Source of the DNA: Pseudosporangium ferrugineum
GTDB lineage: Bacteria; Actinomycetota; Actinomycetes; Mycobacteriales; Micromonosporaceae
Length of the DNA: 49,027 bases
Assembly (NCBI RefSeq): GCF_003002065.1
Contig: NZ_PVZG01000032.1
Span: 1-49,027, forward strand
Direction of reading: 5' to 3'
The stretch's first letter is position 1. The number at the start of each line of letters is the position of its first letter. Below the pieces are notes generated by a model. That model was not told where the DNA came from. It saw nothing but the letters and a program-made list of their open reading frames with translations, and did no database searches. This document shows, piece after piece, positions 33,229 through 41,758 of this stretch. The translations under genes were made by a program, and so were the position numbers.

Positions 33229-34455
33229 TCAGGCGCGGGTGAAGACCAGCGCCACGTTGTGCCCGCCGAAGCCGAACGAGTTGTTCATCGCCGCCGGGAT
33301 GTCGAGCGGGCGGGCCTTGTGGGCCGCCACCTCGAGGTCCAGGCGGTCGTCCGGGTCGTCGAGGTTGATCGTCGGCGGCACGACGCCGTCCCGGATGGCG
33401 AGGATGGTCGCGATCGACTCGAGCGCGCCGGCCGCGCCGAGCAGGTGACCCGACATCGACTTGGTCGAGGTCAGGATCGGGTGGTCGCCGATCGCCGCCC
33501 GGATGCCCTTGATCTCGCCCATGTCGCCGACCGGCGTGGACGTGGCGTGCGCGTTGACGTGGACGATGTCGGTGCCGGTCAGGCCGGCGTCCTGGATCGC
33601 CCGCCGCATCGCGCGGATGCCGCCGCGGCACTCCGGGTCCGGCTGGACGATGTCGTAGCCGTCCGAGGTGATGCCGGCGCCGGCGAGCCGGGCGTACACG
33701 GTCGCGCCGCGCGCGGCGGCGTGGTCGGCACGCTCCAGGACCAGGGCACCCGCGCCCTCGCCCAGGACGAAGCCGTCGCGGCCCTTGTCCCACGGCCGGG
33801 ACGCCTTCTCCGGGTCGTCGTTGCGCGTCGACATGGCGCGCATCGAGGCGAAGCCGGCGATCGGCAGCGGGTGGACCACCGCTTCGGTGCCGCCCGCGAC
33901 GACCACGTCGGCGCGGCCCGACCGGATGATGTCCAGGCCCAGCGAGAGGGCCTCGGCGCCGGTCGCGCAGGCGCTGGCCATCGAGTGCACGCCGCCCTGC
34001 GCGCCGAGGTCGATGCCGACCCAGGCGGCCGGGCCGTTCGGCATGAGCATCGGCACGGTGTGCGGGCTGACCCGGCGCGGCCCGGAGGCCTCCAGGATGT
34101 CGTCCTGGTGGAGCAGGGTCTGCGCGCCACCGATGCCGCTGCCGAAGCTGACGGCGAGCCGTTCCCGGTCGAGGCCCGCGTCGGCCAGGCCCGAGTCGGC
34201 CCAGGCCTGGTGCGCGGCGATGAGCGCGATCGCCTCGGAACGGTCCAGCTTGCGCAGGCGGACCCGCTCCAGCACCTCCGACGGTTCGACGGCGAGCTGG
34301 GCGGCGATGCGTACGGGCAGCTGCGCGGCCCACTCCTGGGTGATCGCATCCACCCCGGAGCGGCCGGCGAGCATGGCGTCCCAGGTGGACGCGACGTCCC
34401 CGCCGAGCGGGGTCGTCGCGCCGAGCCCGGTGACGACGACGTCTGTGGTGCTCAT
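33229..34455 (-). CDS. fabF: Beta-ketoacyl-ACP synthase II
   Basis: A 408-residue condensing enzyme of type II fatty-acid synthesis that extends acyl-ACP with malonyl-ACP. Catalytic residues: Cys near 163 in ASACATGAEAL, His near 303 in NAHATSTPVGD, His near 396 in FGFGGHN. It is the last gene of fabD-fabH-acpP-fabF; its ATG begins one base after the acpP stop, so translation is coupled. It is cytosolic and homodimeric by family. Length is typical. It ends 10 bp before the shared terminator. Confidence 0.97.
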   Translation of the reverse strand: MSTTDVVVTGLGATTPLGGDVASTWDAMLAGRSGVDAITQEWAAQLPVRIAAQLAVEPSEVLERVRLRKLDRSEAIALIAAHQAWADSGLADAGLDRERLAVSFGSGIGGAQTLLHQDDILEASGPRRVSPHTVPMLMPNGPAAWVGIDLGAQGGVHSMASACATGAEALSLGLDIIRSGRADVVVAGGTEAVVHPLPIAGFASMRAMSTRNDDPEKASRPWDKGRDGFVLGEGAGALVLERADHAAARGATVYARLAGAGITSDGYDIVQPDPECRGGIRAMRRAIQDAGLTGTDIVHVNAHATSTPVGDMGEIKGIRAAIGDHPILTSTKSMSGHLLGAAGALESIATILAIRDGVVPPTINLDDPDDRLDLEVAAHKARPLDIPAAMNNSFGFGGHNVALVFTRA

Positions 34456-34456
34456 G

Positions 34457-34699
34457 TCAGTGGTTCGCCTCGATGAAGGAGACGGCGTCGCCGACGGTCT
34501 TGAGGTTCTGGACCTCGTTGTCGGGGATCTTGACGCCGAACTTCTCCTCGGCGGCCACCACGACCTCGACCATGGACAGCGAGTCGACGTCCAGGTCGTC
34601 GGTGAAGGACTTCTCCTCGGCGACGTCGTCCGGGTTCACCCCGGCGACCTCCTCGAGAATCTCGGCGAGGCCGGAAGTGATCTCAGCGCGGGTAGCCAT
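34457..34699 (-). CDS. acpP: Acyl carrier protein
   Basis: An 80-residue acidic protein with the phosphopantetheine attachment site Ser40 in DVDSLSMVE. The four-helix ACP pattern is complete (IEEV..GVNPDDV, DLDVDSLSMVEVVVAAEEKFGVKIPDNE, VGDAVSFIE). ATG follows GAGAGGAA. It carries growing acyl chains between FabD, FabH and FabF, encoded around it. Confidence 0.97.
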   Translation of the reverse strand: MATRAEITSGLAEILEEVAGVNPDDVAEEKSFTDDLDVDSLSMVEVVVAAEEKFGVKIPDNEVQNLKTVGDAVSFIEANH

Positions 34700-34751
34700 G
34701 TGCGGTGGTTCCTCTCGATCGTGGGGAAAAGTCGACGGGCGGACGGGCTGC

Positions 34752-35702
34752 TCAGGGGCAGCGCACGACCTGCCCGGCGTAGGTGAGGCCGCCGCCGAAG
34801 CCGAAGAGCAGGACCGGGGCGCCCGCGGGCACCTCGCGGCGCTCGACGAGCTTGGACAGGGCCAGCGGCACGCTCGCCGCGGAGGTGTTGCCGGACTCGA
34901 TGAGGTCCTTGGCGATGACCACGTCCGGGCCGAGGCCCAGCCGCTTCACGATGCCGTCGATGATGCGGGTGTTGGCCTGGTGCGGCACGAAGGCGGCCAG
35001 CTCGGACGGCTGGATGCCGGCCCGCTCGCACGCCTGCAGGGCGAAGGGCGCGAGCGCGGTGGTCGCCCACCGGAAGACGGCCTGGCCCTCCTGCTTGATG
35101 TACGGGTGCCAGCCCTCGATCTTCAGCACGTCGCCCTTCTCCGGCGCGGAGCCCCAGAGGACCGGGCCGACGCCGGGCTGCTCGCCGTCGGCCACGGCGG
35201 AGACGACGGCCGCGCCGGCACCGTCGGCGAAGAGCACGGCCGTGGTGCGGTCGGTCCAGTCGACGACGTCGGAGAGCTTCTCGGCCCCGATGACGATCGC
35301 GTTGCGGGCCGCCCCGGCGCGCATGGCGTGGTCGGCGGTGGCGAGCGCGTACGAGAAGCCGGAGCAGGCGGTGTTGAGGTCGAACGCGGCGGGCGCGGTG
35401 ACCCCGAGCCGGGCGGCGACCCGGGTCGCGACGTTCGGGCAGCGGTCGATGGACGAGCACGTCGCGACGACGACCATGTCGATGTCGGCGGCGGTCAGCC
35501 CGGAGCTCGCCAGCGCCTTCTCCGCGGCGGAGGTGGCCATGTCGGCGACCGACTCGGCGTCGGCGATGCGGCGCTCGGCGATGCCGACCCGGTCGCGGAT
35601 CCACGCGTCGTTGGTGTCGACGATCTTCGCGAGGTCGTCGTTGGTGATCACGCGCGAGGGCTGGTAGTGGCCCATCGCGACGATGCGGGAACCCGCGGTC
35701 AT
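34752..35702 (-). CDS. fabH: Beta-ketoacyl-ACP synthase III
   Basis: A 316-residue initiating condensing enzyme that joins an acyl-CoA primer to malonyl-ACP. The Cys-His-Asn triad is visible: Cys near 112 in NTACSGFSYAL, His near 240 in VPHQANTRI, Asn near 270 in SGNTSAAS. ATG follows AAGGAG at 7 bases. In branched-chain fatty-acid makers FabH selects the primer; sequence does not settle the primer here. It is the second gene of the operon. Confidence 0.97.
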   Translation of the reverse strand: MTAGSRIVAMGHYQPSRVITNDDLAKIVDTNDAWIRDRVGIAERRIADAESVADMATSAAEKALASSGLTAADIDMVVVATCSSIDRCPNVATRVAARLGVTAPAAFDLNTACSGFSYALATADHAMRAGAARNAIVIGAEKLSDVVDWTDRTTAVLFADGAGAAVVSAVADGEQPGVGPVLWGSAPEKGDVLKIEGWHPYIKQEGQAVFRWATTALAPFALQACERAGIQPSELAAFVPHQANTRIIDGIVKRLGLGPDVVIAKDLIESGNTSAASVPLALSKLVERREVPAGAPVLLFGFGGGLTYAGQVVRCP

Positions 35703-35736
35703 GGTGCTGCTCCTTCGGTCGCGAGCGGAGGCGTCG

Positions 35737-36660
35737 TCACGCCGGGTGCCCGCCGTGGCGGGCGATGAGGTCGCGGACGGCGGGCAGGTCGTCCGGGGTG
35801 TTCAGGGTGACGATCTCGGGGGCCCCGTCGCCCTTGAGCTCGCGTTTGACCAGGCCGGCCAGGGTGCCGGCGGGCGGCAGCTCGACGACGCCGGTGACGC
35901 CGAGCTCCCGCAGGTTCGCCATGACCAGGTCCCAGCGCACCGGCGCGGTGACCTGGCGGACGAGGCGCCGCAGCATCTCGGCGCCCTCGGCGACGGCGCC
36001 GCCGTCCAGGTCCGACAGCAGGACGCGTCGCGGGTCGGCGACGGCGATGCCCTCGGCGACCGCGCCCAGCGCCCGCTCGGCCGGTGCCATGTACGGCGTG
36101 TGGAACGCCCCGGCGACGGCCAGCGGGCGGACCCGGGCCGGCGGATCGGCGGCGAACTTGGCGAGCGCGTCGAGGGCGCCCGCGGCGACGATCTGGCCCG
36201 CGCCGTTGCGGTTCGCGGGGTGGAGCCCGTACTGCTCGATCGCGGCCACGACCGTGTCCGGGTCGCCGCCGAGGACCGCGCTCATGCCGGTCGGCTCCAG
36301 CGCGCACGCGGCAGCCATCTCCCGGCCGCGGACGCCGGCGAGGGTGATCGCCGACTCGGCCGTGAACACCCCGGCCAGCGCGGTGGCGGCGAGCTCTCCG
36401 ACGCTGTGGCCGGCGACGACGCCGACCTGCTCCAGCGGCAGTTCCGCGCCGGCCAGCAGGGCGGCGGCGACGAGCAGCGGCTGCGTACGCGCGGTGTCCT
36501 TGATCTCGTCGGCGTCGGCCTCGGTGCCGAGGTGGATCAGGTCGACCCCGGCCAGCTCGGACCACGCCCGGAGCCGGTCCTCGGCGCCGGGGAGGGCGAG
36601 CCACGGTGAGAGGAAGCCGGGCTTCTGGGAGCCCTGACCGGGCGAGAGTACGGCGAGCAC
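35737..36660 (-). CDS. fabD: Malonyl-CoA:ACP transacylase
   Basis: A 307-residue enzyme moving malonate from CoA to ACP. It has SPGQGSQ at 6-12, the active-site Ser in GHSVGE near 86, and AFHTPYM with the catalytic His. GTG 36660 opens exactly at the conserved first strand, with GGAAGAG upstream. It is the first gene of the operon; 34 bp separate it from fabH. A candidate operator lies upstream at 36728-36744. Confidence 0.96.
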   Translation of the reverse strand: MLAVLSPGQGSQKPGFLSPWLALPGAEDRLRAWSELAGVDLIHLGTEADADEIKDTARTQPLLVAAALLAGAELPLEQVGVVAGHSVGELAATALAGVFTAESAITLAGVRGREMAAACALEPTGMSAVLGGDPDTVVAAIEQYGLHPANRNGAGQIVAAGALDALAKFAADPPARVRPLAVAGAFHTPYMAPAERALGAVAEGIAVADPRRVLLSDLDGGAVAEGAEMLRRLVRQVTAPVRWDLVMANLRELGVTGVVELPPAGTLAGLVKRELKGDGAPEIVTLNTPDDLPAVRDLIARHGGHPA

Positions 36661-36727
36661 GTCCCCGACTCTTCCGGATGCGGGCCCGTTCCGGGGTGCC
36701 GCAGCGGACCAAACCCTACGATCGGCG

Positions 36728-36744
36728 TTGTGGAGTTCCTACAA
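36728..36744 (-). promoter_or_regulatory. Candidate FasR operator upstream of fabD
   Basis: TTGT-N9-ACAA (36728-36731 and 36741-36744), an imperfect inverted repeat about 70-85 bp upstream of the fabD start, in the 164-bp gap between fasR and fabD. FasR-type regulators bind this gap in Streptomyces; the exact site here is a guess. Confidence 0.35.
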
Positions 36745-36824
36745 ACCATCCCCGCGTTTGACCCGGTACGAGGGGATTTATCGGAGCTGCCGTCACGCCC
36801 GGACCGTCGCGTCGTTGGCGTGAT

Positions 36825-38021
36825 CTAGCTCGCAGGATCCAGTCTGCCGATGGTCAGGGCCATCCGCAACGCGAACGCGTCCCGACCGTCCAGGGGGGAC
36901 AAACCGGTCACTTCGGCGATCCGCTTGAGCCGGTACCGGACGGTGTTCGGGTGGACGTACAGCTCGCGGGCAGCGCTCTCCAGGACGCCGCCGGTGGCGA
37001 AGAACGCGTCCAGGGTCTCCAGCAACCCGCCGCCGGCCCGGGCCAGCGACCCGTACGCGTCATGCTTCAGCGTCCGCCGTGCCTCGGTGTCGCCCGCCAG
37101 GGCCCGCTCGGGCAGCAGGGCGTCGGCGGCCACCGGGGTCGGCGCCTGCGGCCAGGCCGGCGCGGCCCGGAACCCGGCGAGGGCCGCCCGCGCGGACTCG
37201 GTGGCCTGGTCCAGCGACGGTACGGCCGGCCCCACCACGATCGGCCCCTCGCCGAAGGCGTCGGCGAGCTGCCCGGCGATCGCCATCGGATCCGCGGCGC
37301 CGCCCATCACCACCACGAGCCGGTCCCCGTGCACGCCCCCGACGACCTCCACCCGCGCCCGCCGCGCGGCCCGGTAGACGGTGTGCAGCACGGCGGTGTG
37401 GTCGCCGCCGGGGGAGCGCCCCACGACCACGGCCACCGGCGGCGCGTCGGCCCAGCCCAGCGCGGCGGCGCGGCTGGCGACCACGTCGGACGAGTCCCCG
37501 CGCAGCAGCGCGTCGACGAGCAGGGCCTGGAGGCGGGCGTCCCACGCGCCCCGCGACTCGGCGGCGCGGGCGTACACCCGGGCGGCGGAGAAGGCGATCT
37601 CCCGCGAGAACTTGAGGATCGCCTCGGTCAGGGCGCCCTCCTCGCCGGTGGCGGCGAGGTTGGCGACCTCCGACTCGGCGACATCGATGGTCACCTTGAT
37701 CAGCTGTACGGTCTGGGTCAGCGTGATGGACCGGGCGAGGGCCCGGGGCGCGGCGGCGAACACCTCGTCGGAGATCTCCTGCGTCCCGGCCGCCGTGCCG
37801 CCCGACCGCAGCCACTCGACCAGCGACCGGACGCCGGCCTGGGCCACGAGCATGACCCAGGACCGCTGGTCGGCGGGGAGGGCCCGGAACCACGGCAGGG
37901 TCTCGTCCATCCGCGTGATGCTGGCGGAGGCGAGGGCGCCGGCGCTGCGTTCGACCCGGCGCAGGGTGGCGGCGAGGGGCGGGCGCTTCGCCGTACCCCC
38001 GGACTTGCCCTGCTCTGCCAC
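36825..38021 (-). CDS. fasR: PucR/CdaR-type regulator of fatty-acid synthesis (FasR-like)
   Basis: A 398-residue transcription factor. A variable N-domain and a central GGDEF-like/CdaR region (about 170-290, VVVGRSPGGDHTAVLHTVYRA) precede the C-terminal HTH_30 (about 335-390): ESAARELYVHPNTVRYRLKRIAEVTGL. The position directly upstream of fabD on the same strand is that of FasR (SCO2386 in Streptomyces coelicolor), the activator of the fab operon; a similar gene sits beside aceE and fabD in Mycobacterium. GTG 38021; the ribosome site is weak. Acyl-CoA sensing is known for some relatives and is not shown here. Confidence 0.9.
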   Translation of the reverse strand: MAEQGKSGGTAKRPPLAATLRRVERSAGALASASITRMDETLPWFRALPADQRSWVMLVAQAGVRSLVEWLRSGGTAAGTQEISDEVFAAAPRALARSITLTQTVQLIKVTIDVAESEVANLAATGEEGALTEAILKFSREIAFSAARVYARAAESRGAWDARLQALLVDALLRGDSSDVVASRAAALGWADAPPVAVVVGRSPGGDHTAVLHTVYRAARRARVEVVGGVHGDRLVVVMGGAADPMAIAGQLADAFGEGPIVVGPAVPSLDQATESARAALAGFRAAPAWPQAPTPVAADALLPERALAGDTEARRTLKHDAYGSLARAGGGLLETLDAFFATGGVLESAARELYVHPNTVRYRLKRIAEVTGLSPLDGRDAFALRMALTIGRLDPAS

Positions 38022-38380
38022 CCGACCAGCATGTCAGGGCCGCGCCCGCCCGCCGCGCCCGGCCGGGATCGCCGCCTCGTGGTGGGTGTCGTGGAGCACA
38101 TCGCCCGGCGGTATCGCGTTGCCCGGCGGACGGCTCACTATGTCCGGGTCGCGGCCGAGCCGGCCGCCGCGCCGTGTCGAAGCTCCCCGGGTCCGGTGTC
38201 GGAGCGGGCACATCGCTGGGTGTTTTGGGAAATTTGTCCATAATAGCGGTGCGCCTTCCCCGCGATTCCGGTCGGTGACCTGGCATGGTGTCGCCTAGCG
38301 TTGCCGCCCGGCGGAGGGTCAAGCCGGGCCCGGCGGTGCCGATTAACGCGGGTACGGAACGAGGGCGGAAGGGGGCAGGA
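38022..38380. other. Gene-free stretch between fasR and a rightward group
   Basis: Contains the promoter side of fasR. An AT-rich patch near 38223-38250 (ATTTGTCCATAATAG) could be a promoter for either direction. Nothing else is recognisable. Confidence 0.5.
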
Positions 38381-38620
38381 GTGACGGACCACGAGGGCGT
38401 ACGCCCCGACGCGGAGCACGACGCCGCGGAGGACACCACGGCTTCCGACGCCGCCGTCCTCGCCGTGGTGCCGGCCGGCGACGAACCGGGCGACGACTTC
38501 CCCCACCGGGTGGGCTGCCGCTCGGAACTCCGCGGCTGGGCCGGCGCCCACCTGCACGGCGCGGTCCGTCCCCGCCGTCGCGCCGCAGGCCGGGGCCGTC
38601 CTCCCGGCCGCTGGTGCTGA
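38381..38620 (+). CDS. Possible small acidic/basic protein (doubtful)
   Basis: A 79-residue frame from GTG 38381 with GAAGGGGG upstream. The first 50 residues are acidic (TDHEGVRPDAEHDAAEDTT), the last 30 are Arg/Gly/Pro-rich. No family is recognised. Codon third-position GC is compatible with coding, but so is that of shadow frames. It could be real, as it precedes the TetR gene by 47 bp on the same strand. Confidence 0.35.
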   Translation: MTDHEGVRPDAEHDAAEDTTASDAAVLAVVPAGDEPGDDFPHRVGCRSELRGWAGAHLHGAVRPRRRAAGRGRPPGRWC

Positions 38621-38667
38621 ACGGCCCGCCCGCCCGGGGCGGGGCTCACCCTGGGGGGTGACTGACG

Positions 38668-39330
38668 GTGCTGCTGCGGCGCGTCCGGCACGCGGCTGCA
38701 CCCCGGTGCCGACACCGTGGGCACGTGGACGACAAGAGACGGCTCATCCTCGACCAGGCCCTGGCCCTCGTCGACGAGCGCGGACTGGGTGCCATGTCCA
38801 TGCGCGCGGTGGCGGAACGGGTCGGCCTGACCTCGATGGCGCTCTACCCGTACGTGGGTGGCAAGGACGCGATGCTCGACGGCCTGGTCGACCTGCTGCA
38901 CCTCGAACTCGGCTCGGCGTACGGCACCGACCCGGCCGGCATCGACTGGCGGCAGCGCCTCCGCGCCCTCGGCCGGGCGGTGCGCGCCCTCTCCCGGCGC
39001 CACCCGGGTGCGTACCCGCTGCTGCTGAACCGTCCCTCGCCGGGCAACTCCTGGCTGACCGCGGCCCTGCGCGCGACCCTCCACGACGCCGGTGTCCCGG
39101 CCGGCGAGGTGCCCCGGCTGACCCGGATGATCTGCGCCTTCCTTCTCGGATACACCACCGGCGAGGTCACGGGAGGCCTGCCGGCCCCCGTCGACGAGGG
39201 CGCCCCCGGCGCCGAGCCGCTTCCCCTGGCGGGACAGCCGGTCGAGCCGGATCCCGCGGCCGATGCGGAGTTCGATGCCGACCTGGACGACCTCGTCCGG
39301 CTCGTGGAGGTCACCGTCCGGGTCGCGTGA
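38668..39330 (+). CDS. TetR-family transcriptional regulator
   Basis: A 220-residue regulator. GTG 38668 follows GGGGGG at 9 bases. An alternative GTG at 38725 would trim a basic 19-residue leader that is not typical for the family. The helix-turn-helix is at about 25-70: ILDQALALVDERGLGAMSMRAVAERVGLTSMALYPYVGGKDAML. The C-domain resembles that of tetracycline-repressor-type members (LRALGRAVRALSRRHPGAYPLLL). The ligand and targets are unknown; the sigma-like gene starts 66 bp downstream. Confidence 0.92.
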   Translation: MLLRRVRHAAAPRCRHRGHVDDKRRLILDQALALVDERGLGAMSMRAVAERVGLTSMALYPYVGGKDAMLDGLVDLLHLELGSAYGTDPAGIDWRQRLRALGRAVRALSRRHPGAYPLLLNRPSPGNSWLTAALRATLHDAGVPAGEVPRLTRMICAFLLGYTTGEVTGGLPAPVDEGAPGAEPLPLAGQPVEPDPAADAEFDADLDDLVRLVEVTVRVA

Positions 39331-39396
39331 GCGCCGTTCCCCGTCGCCGAGGCCGTTCCGTGGCCTATAAAGGTGCAAAAGGTACGGGGAGGCGCG

Positions 39397-39915
39397 ATGA
39401 CCGACGACTACGTGGCCCAGCGGTACGTGCACCTGCGCCGCGCCGCCTTCCTGATGTGCGGCGACTGGGTGCGCGCGGGCGAACTGGCGCGCGCCACGCT
39501 CGCCCGCGCGCTGACCGATCCGGACGTGGGCGACCTGGACCTGTGGGCGTACGGCGACCTGATGGCGGCGTTCAAGCCCACCCACAGCCGCCGCGAGCAC
39601 GTCTTCGTGGCACCGCCCGAGACGGTGCGGCCCGGGGGAGCGGCCGACGAGGAGGCCGAGGGCCTCGCGCAGGGGGCAGCGGACGCGGATGCCGCCCTCG
39701 GCGACGTCTACACGGTGCTGGTCCTCGACGCGCTGCGCCGCCTCTCCCCAAAGTGCCGGGCCGTGCTGGTGCTGCACCACTTCTGCCACCTGTCCGTCAA
39801 CGACACCGCCGACGTCCTCGGCATAGACGGCAGCAAGGTGACCGACCACGAGGCGGAGGGCCTGGCCGCCTTCGACGGTCTGCTCCGCCTCGCCCGCCCG
39901 GCGGTGGCGCAATGA
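39397..39915 (+). CDS. ECF-like sigma factor with degenerate DNA-binding regions
   Basis: A 172-residue protein of the short SigE-like ECF group. ATG 39397 follows GGGGAGG. Region 2 is recognisable as YVHLRRAAFLMCGDWVRAGELARATLARAL. Region 4 is DALRRLSPKCRAVLVLHHFCHLSVNDTADVLGIDGSKVTDHEAEGL. In the recognition helix the usual basic/polar residues (as in VKSQTSRGL) are replaced by VTDHEAEGL, an acidic stretch, which would weaken -35 binding. The ATG of the next gene overlaps its TGA. It may have changed role, or recognise an unusual promoter. Confidence 0.75.
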   Translation: MTDDYVAQRYVHLRRAAFLMCGDWVRAGELARATLARALTDPDVGDLDLWAYGDLMAAFKPTHSRREHVFVAPPETVRPGGAADEEAEGLAQGAADADAALGDVYTVLVLDALRRLSPKCRAVLVLHHFCHLSVNDTADVLGIDGSKVTDHEAEGLAAFDGLLRLARPAVAQ

Positions 39916-40676
39916 GCGCGGCGATGACCGCCGTCCTCGAGCGGGCGTGCGAGAGCGAGCCGCCCGTCGGCGACGCCGTCGAGGACATCTTCCGGCGGGC
40001 GGACCGGCTGCGCCGCCGCCGCGCGCGCACCGTCATCCTGGCCGGTCTGGTCGCGGTCGTGATCGTCATCCTTCTCGGGTACGCCCTGACGACCGTCCTG
40101 CTGCCCGGCCCGAAACCCCGCTCGGCCGCCGCGGTGGCCGTCGCCCAGCCCCGGCCGTCCGCGGTCCTCGATCCGGTCCTCGCGGTGCTCGCCCCGCCGG
40201 TGGACGCGAAGGCCTACCGCGTGGTCCCGAGCGAGCCGTCGTCGGGCCCGGGCTGGCGGCAGTACACGGTGACGGACCGCGACGGGCGCCCGCGCGGCAT
40301 GATCGAGGTCGCCGTCTTCGACGCACCGGCCGGGCTGTGCCTCCCGGTCCTGGCCGACCCGTCCGCCTGCGCCCAGCCGGACCGCACCCGGGCCGGCATC
40401 GAGTACGCCCGCTACGCCGACACCGCCGACGTCGACTGGCAGGTCCGCCAGGTGATAGCCCGCCGCGTGGTGGACGGCCGCACGGTGGCGGTCCAGGCCA
40501 CGGGCGCGCGGGGCACGGGCGACACCGACCGGGGCAGCCCGCCGCTGACGACCCGCGAGGTGGCCCAGGCGGCCACCAACCCGCGCCTGATCGACGCGTT
40601 CGGGCTGGGGGAGCACTGCAACGCCCCGGCCCCGTCCTGCCCGATCCTCAAGATCGCGGTCCGCCCGGCGGGCTGA
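39912..40676 (+). CDS. Membrane protein coupled to the sigma-like factor (possible anti-sigma)
   Basis: A 254-residue single-span protein. About 38 cytoplasmic residues (ERACESEPPVGDAVEDIFRRADRLRRRRAR) precede a membrane helix (VILAGLVAVVIVILLGYALTTVLL). The rest is an extracytoplasmic domain with several cysteines (GLCLPV, SACAQP, EHCNAPAPSCPI). The 4-bp overlap (ATGA) with the sigma-like gene and the N-in topology fit an anti-sigma or co-regulator role, but the zinc-binding HxxxCxxC motif of common anti-sigma factors is absent. Function unknown. Confidence 0.75.
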   Translation: MSAAMTAVLERACESEPPVGDAVEDIFRRADRLRRRRARTVILAGLVAVVIVILLGYALTTVLLPGPKPRSAAAVAVAQPRPSAVLDPVLAVLAPPVDAKAYRVVPSEPSSGPGWRQYTVTDRDGRPRGMIEVAVFDAPAGLCLPVLADPSACAQPDRTRAGIEYARYADTADVDWQVRQVIARRVVDGRTVAVQATGARGTGDTDRGSPPLTTREVAQAATNPRLIDAFGLGEHCNAPAPSCPILKIAVRPAG

Positions 40677-40678
40677 CC

Positions 40679-40701
40679 CCGCCGCCCGTGGAGGGCGGCG
40701 G
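40679..40701. terminator. Short hairpin between convergent genes
   Basis: A 9-bp stem (40679-40687 with 40693-40701) and 5-base loop lie between the stops at 40676 and 40708. Confidence 0.6.
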
Positions 40702-40707
40702 TGCGGG

Positions 40708-41427
40708 TCAGACCCGGCGGCGGATCAGGTAGGCGACGCCGGCCAGGCCGGCGAGCACGATCACCAGGACCGCACCGTTGATGAGGAAGAGCTGGCGCAT
40801 CTGGCTGAGGACGTCCTCGCCGACCGCGAGCGGGTCGAGCTCCTCCCGGCCGACGTCCTCGCCGACGCCTCCGCCGATGCCGCCGCTGACCACATCCGGC
40901 TTCTCCTTGAGCGGGACGCCGCTGAGGCGCAGCGACTCCGACATGGTGAGGCGGCCGTAGAACCAGCCGGGCGTCTTCTTGCCCGTCGGCTGCTTCGCCG
41001 GCCGGTACGCCCGGGGGCCGCCGGCGGCGAGCGGGTAGAGGTCGTACACCTGGGTGGACTTGTCCTTGGCCAGCACGGTGACCGTGAACTTGGCGCCGAG
41101 CTTGTCCGCCTTGGGCCGGGTGGTCGTCGGCTGGGTGCTGGACAGCCAGCCGACCTCGCTCAGCAGGCGCTGGAACAGCTCCGGCCGCTCGGTCTGCTGG
41201 ACGACGATCTTGCCGCCGGGGAACTTGCCGGAGATCTGCACGGCGGTCGCCTTGGCCGGAGCCTTCGGCGCCGCCACCGTCGAATCCTCACGGAGCACCG
41301 GAGAAGCAGCCGGGACCCGACCTGACGGCGCGGCCTGCGCCGCCGGTGCGAGCCCGGCGCCGAGCGCCACCGCGGCGGCCAGCGCGCCCGCCGCCACCAT
41401 CAGCCGTCTGAACCTCACTCGAGCCAC
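40708..41427 (-). CDS. Exported type I membrane protein of unknown function
   Basis: A 239-residue surface protein. GTG 41427 follows GGGGAGG. A signal peptide (FRRLMVAAGALAAAVALGAGLAPAAQA) is followed by an Ala/Pro-rich stretch and a compact domain (about 65-165: ISGKFPGGKIVVQQTERPELFQRLLSEVGWL ... TVTVLAKDKSTQVYDLYPLAAGG). Then come a Gly-rich linker and a C-terminal membrane helix (LFLINGAVLVIVLAGLAGVAYLI) with an Arg tail. No enzyme motif. It is on the same strand as gltX but 331 bp downstream, so probably separate. Confidence 0.8.
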   Translation of the reverse strand: MARVRFRRLMVAAGALAAAVALGAGLAPAAQAAPSGRVPAASPVLREDSTVAAPKAPAKATAVQISGKFPGGKIVVQQTERPELFQRLLSEVGWLSSTQPTTTRPKADKLGAKFTVTVLAKDKSTQVYDLYPLAAGGPRAYRPAKQPTGKKTPGWFYGRLTMSESLRLSGVPLKEKPDVVSGGIGGGVGEDVGREELDPLAVGEDVLSQMRQLFLINGAVLVIVLAGLAGVAYLIRRRV

Positions 41428-41758
41428 CGTCCGGCCTCCCCCGCCTACGTCATGGACACTGCTCCGCTGTGCGCGTACCCACAGCCTCCACGGAACCCGG
41501 TCCCGGCGCATCCCGGGACGAGGACCTTTGGAGCTATCCGGAATCGGTGGTGAGGGTGTACGACGAACGCTGATCAGCGCGCGAATAGTACCCAGCAGGT
41601 GCAAGCCGCGGATCACCGCGTCACCCGTGCAGCTGACGCTCATACCCCTACTGACGCAACGCCCTGACCTGCGCGTTGCTTCGTCCGGCAGGCGCGCGCC
41701 GAAATCCCGGCGCGCGCATACCGAAATGGTTACGAAACCCGGCGGGCGGGGTCCCGGA
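41428..41758. other. Gene-free stretch between gltX and the surface-protein gene
   Basis: Apart from the hairpin at 41692-41717 and a smaller inverted repeat at 41500-41519 (GTCCCGG-N6-CCGGGAC), no gene is visible. No tRNA was found, although tRNA-Glu/Gln genes often lie near gltX. Confidence 0.6.
41692..41717 (-). terminator. Hairpin terminator after gltX
   Basis: GCGCGCGCCG (41692-41701) pairs with CGGCGCGCGC (41708-41717) around a 6-base loop, 42 bp past the gltX stop. No U-run. Confidence 0.65.

Noticed and set aside
41428..41758. Possible tRNA-Glu or tRNA-Gln near gltX
   Set aside because: No T-arm GGTTCGAATCC-like sequence or cloverleaf could be built here or elsewhere in the window.
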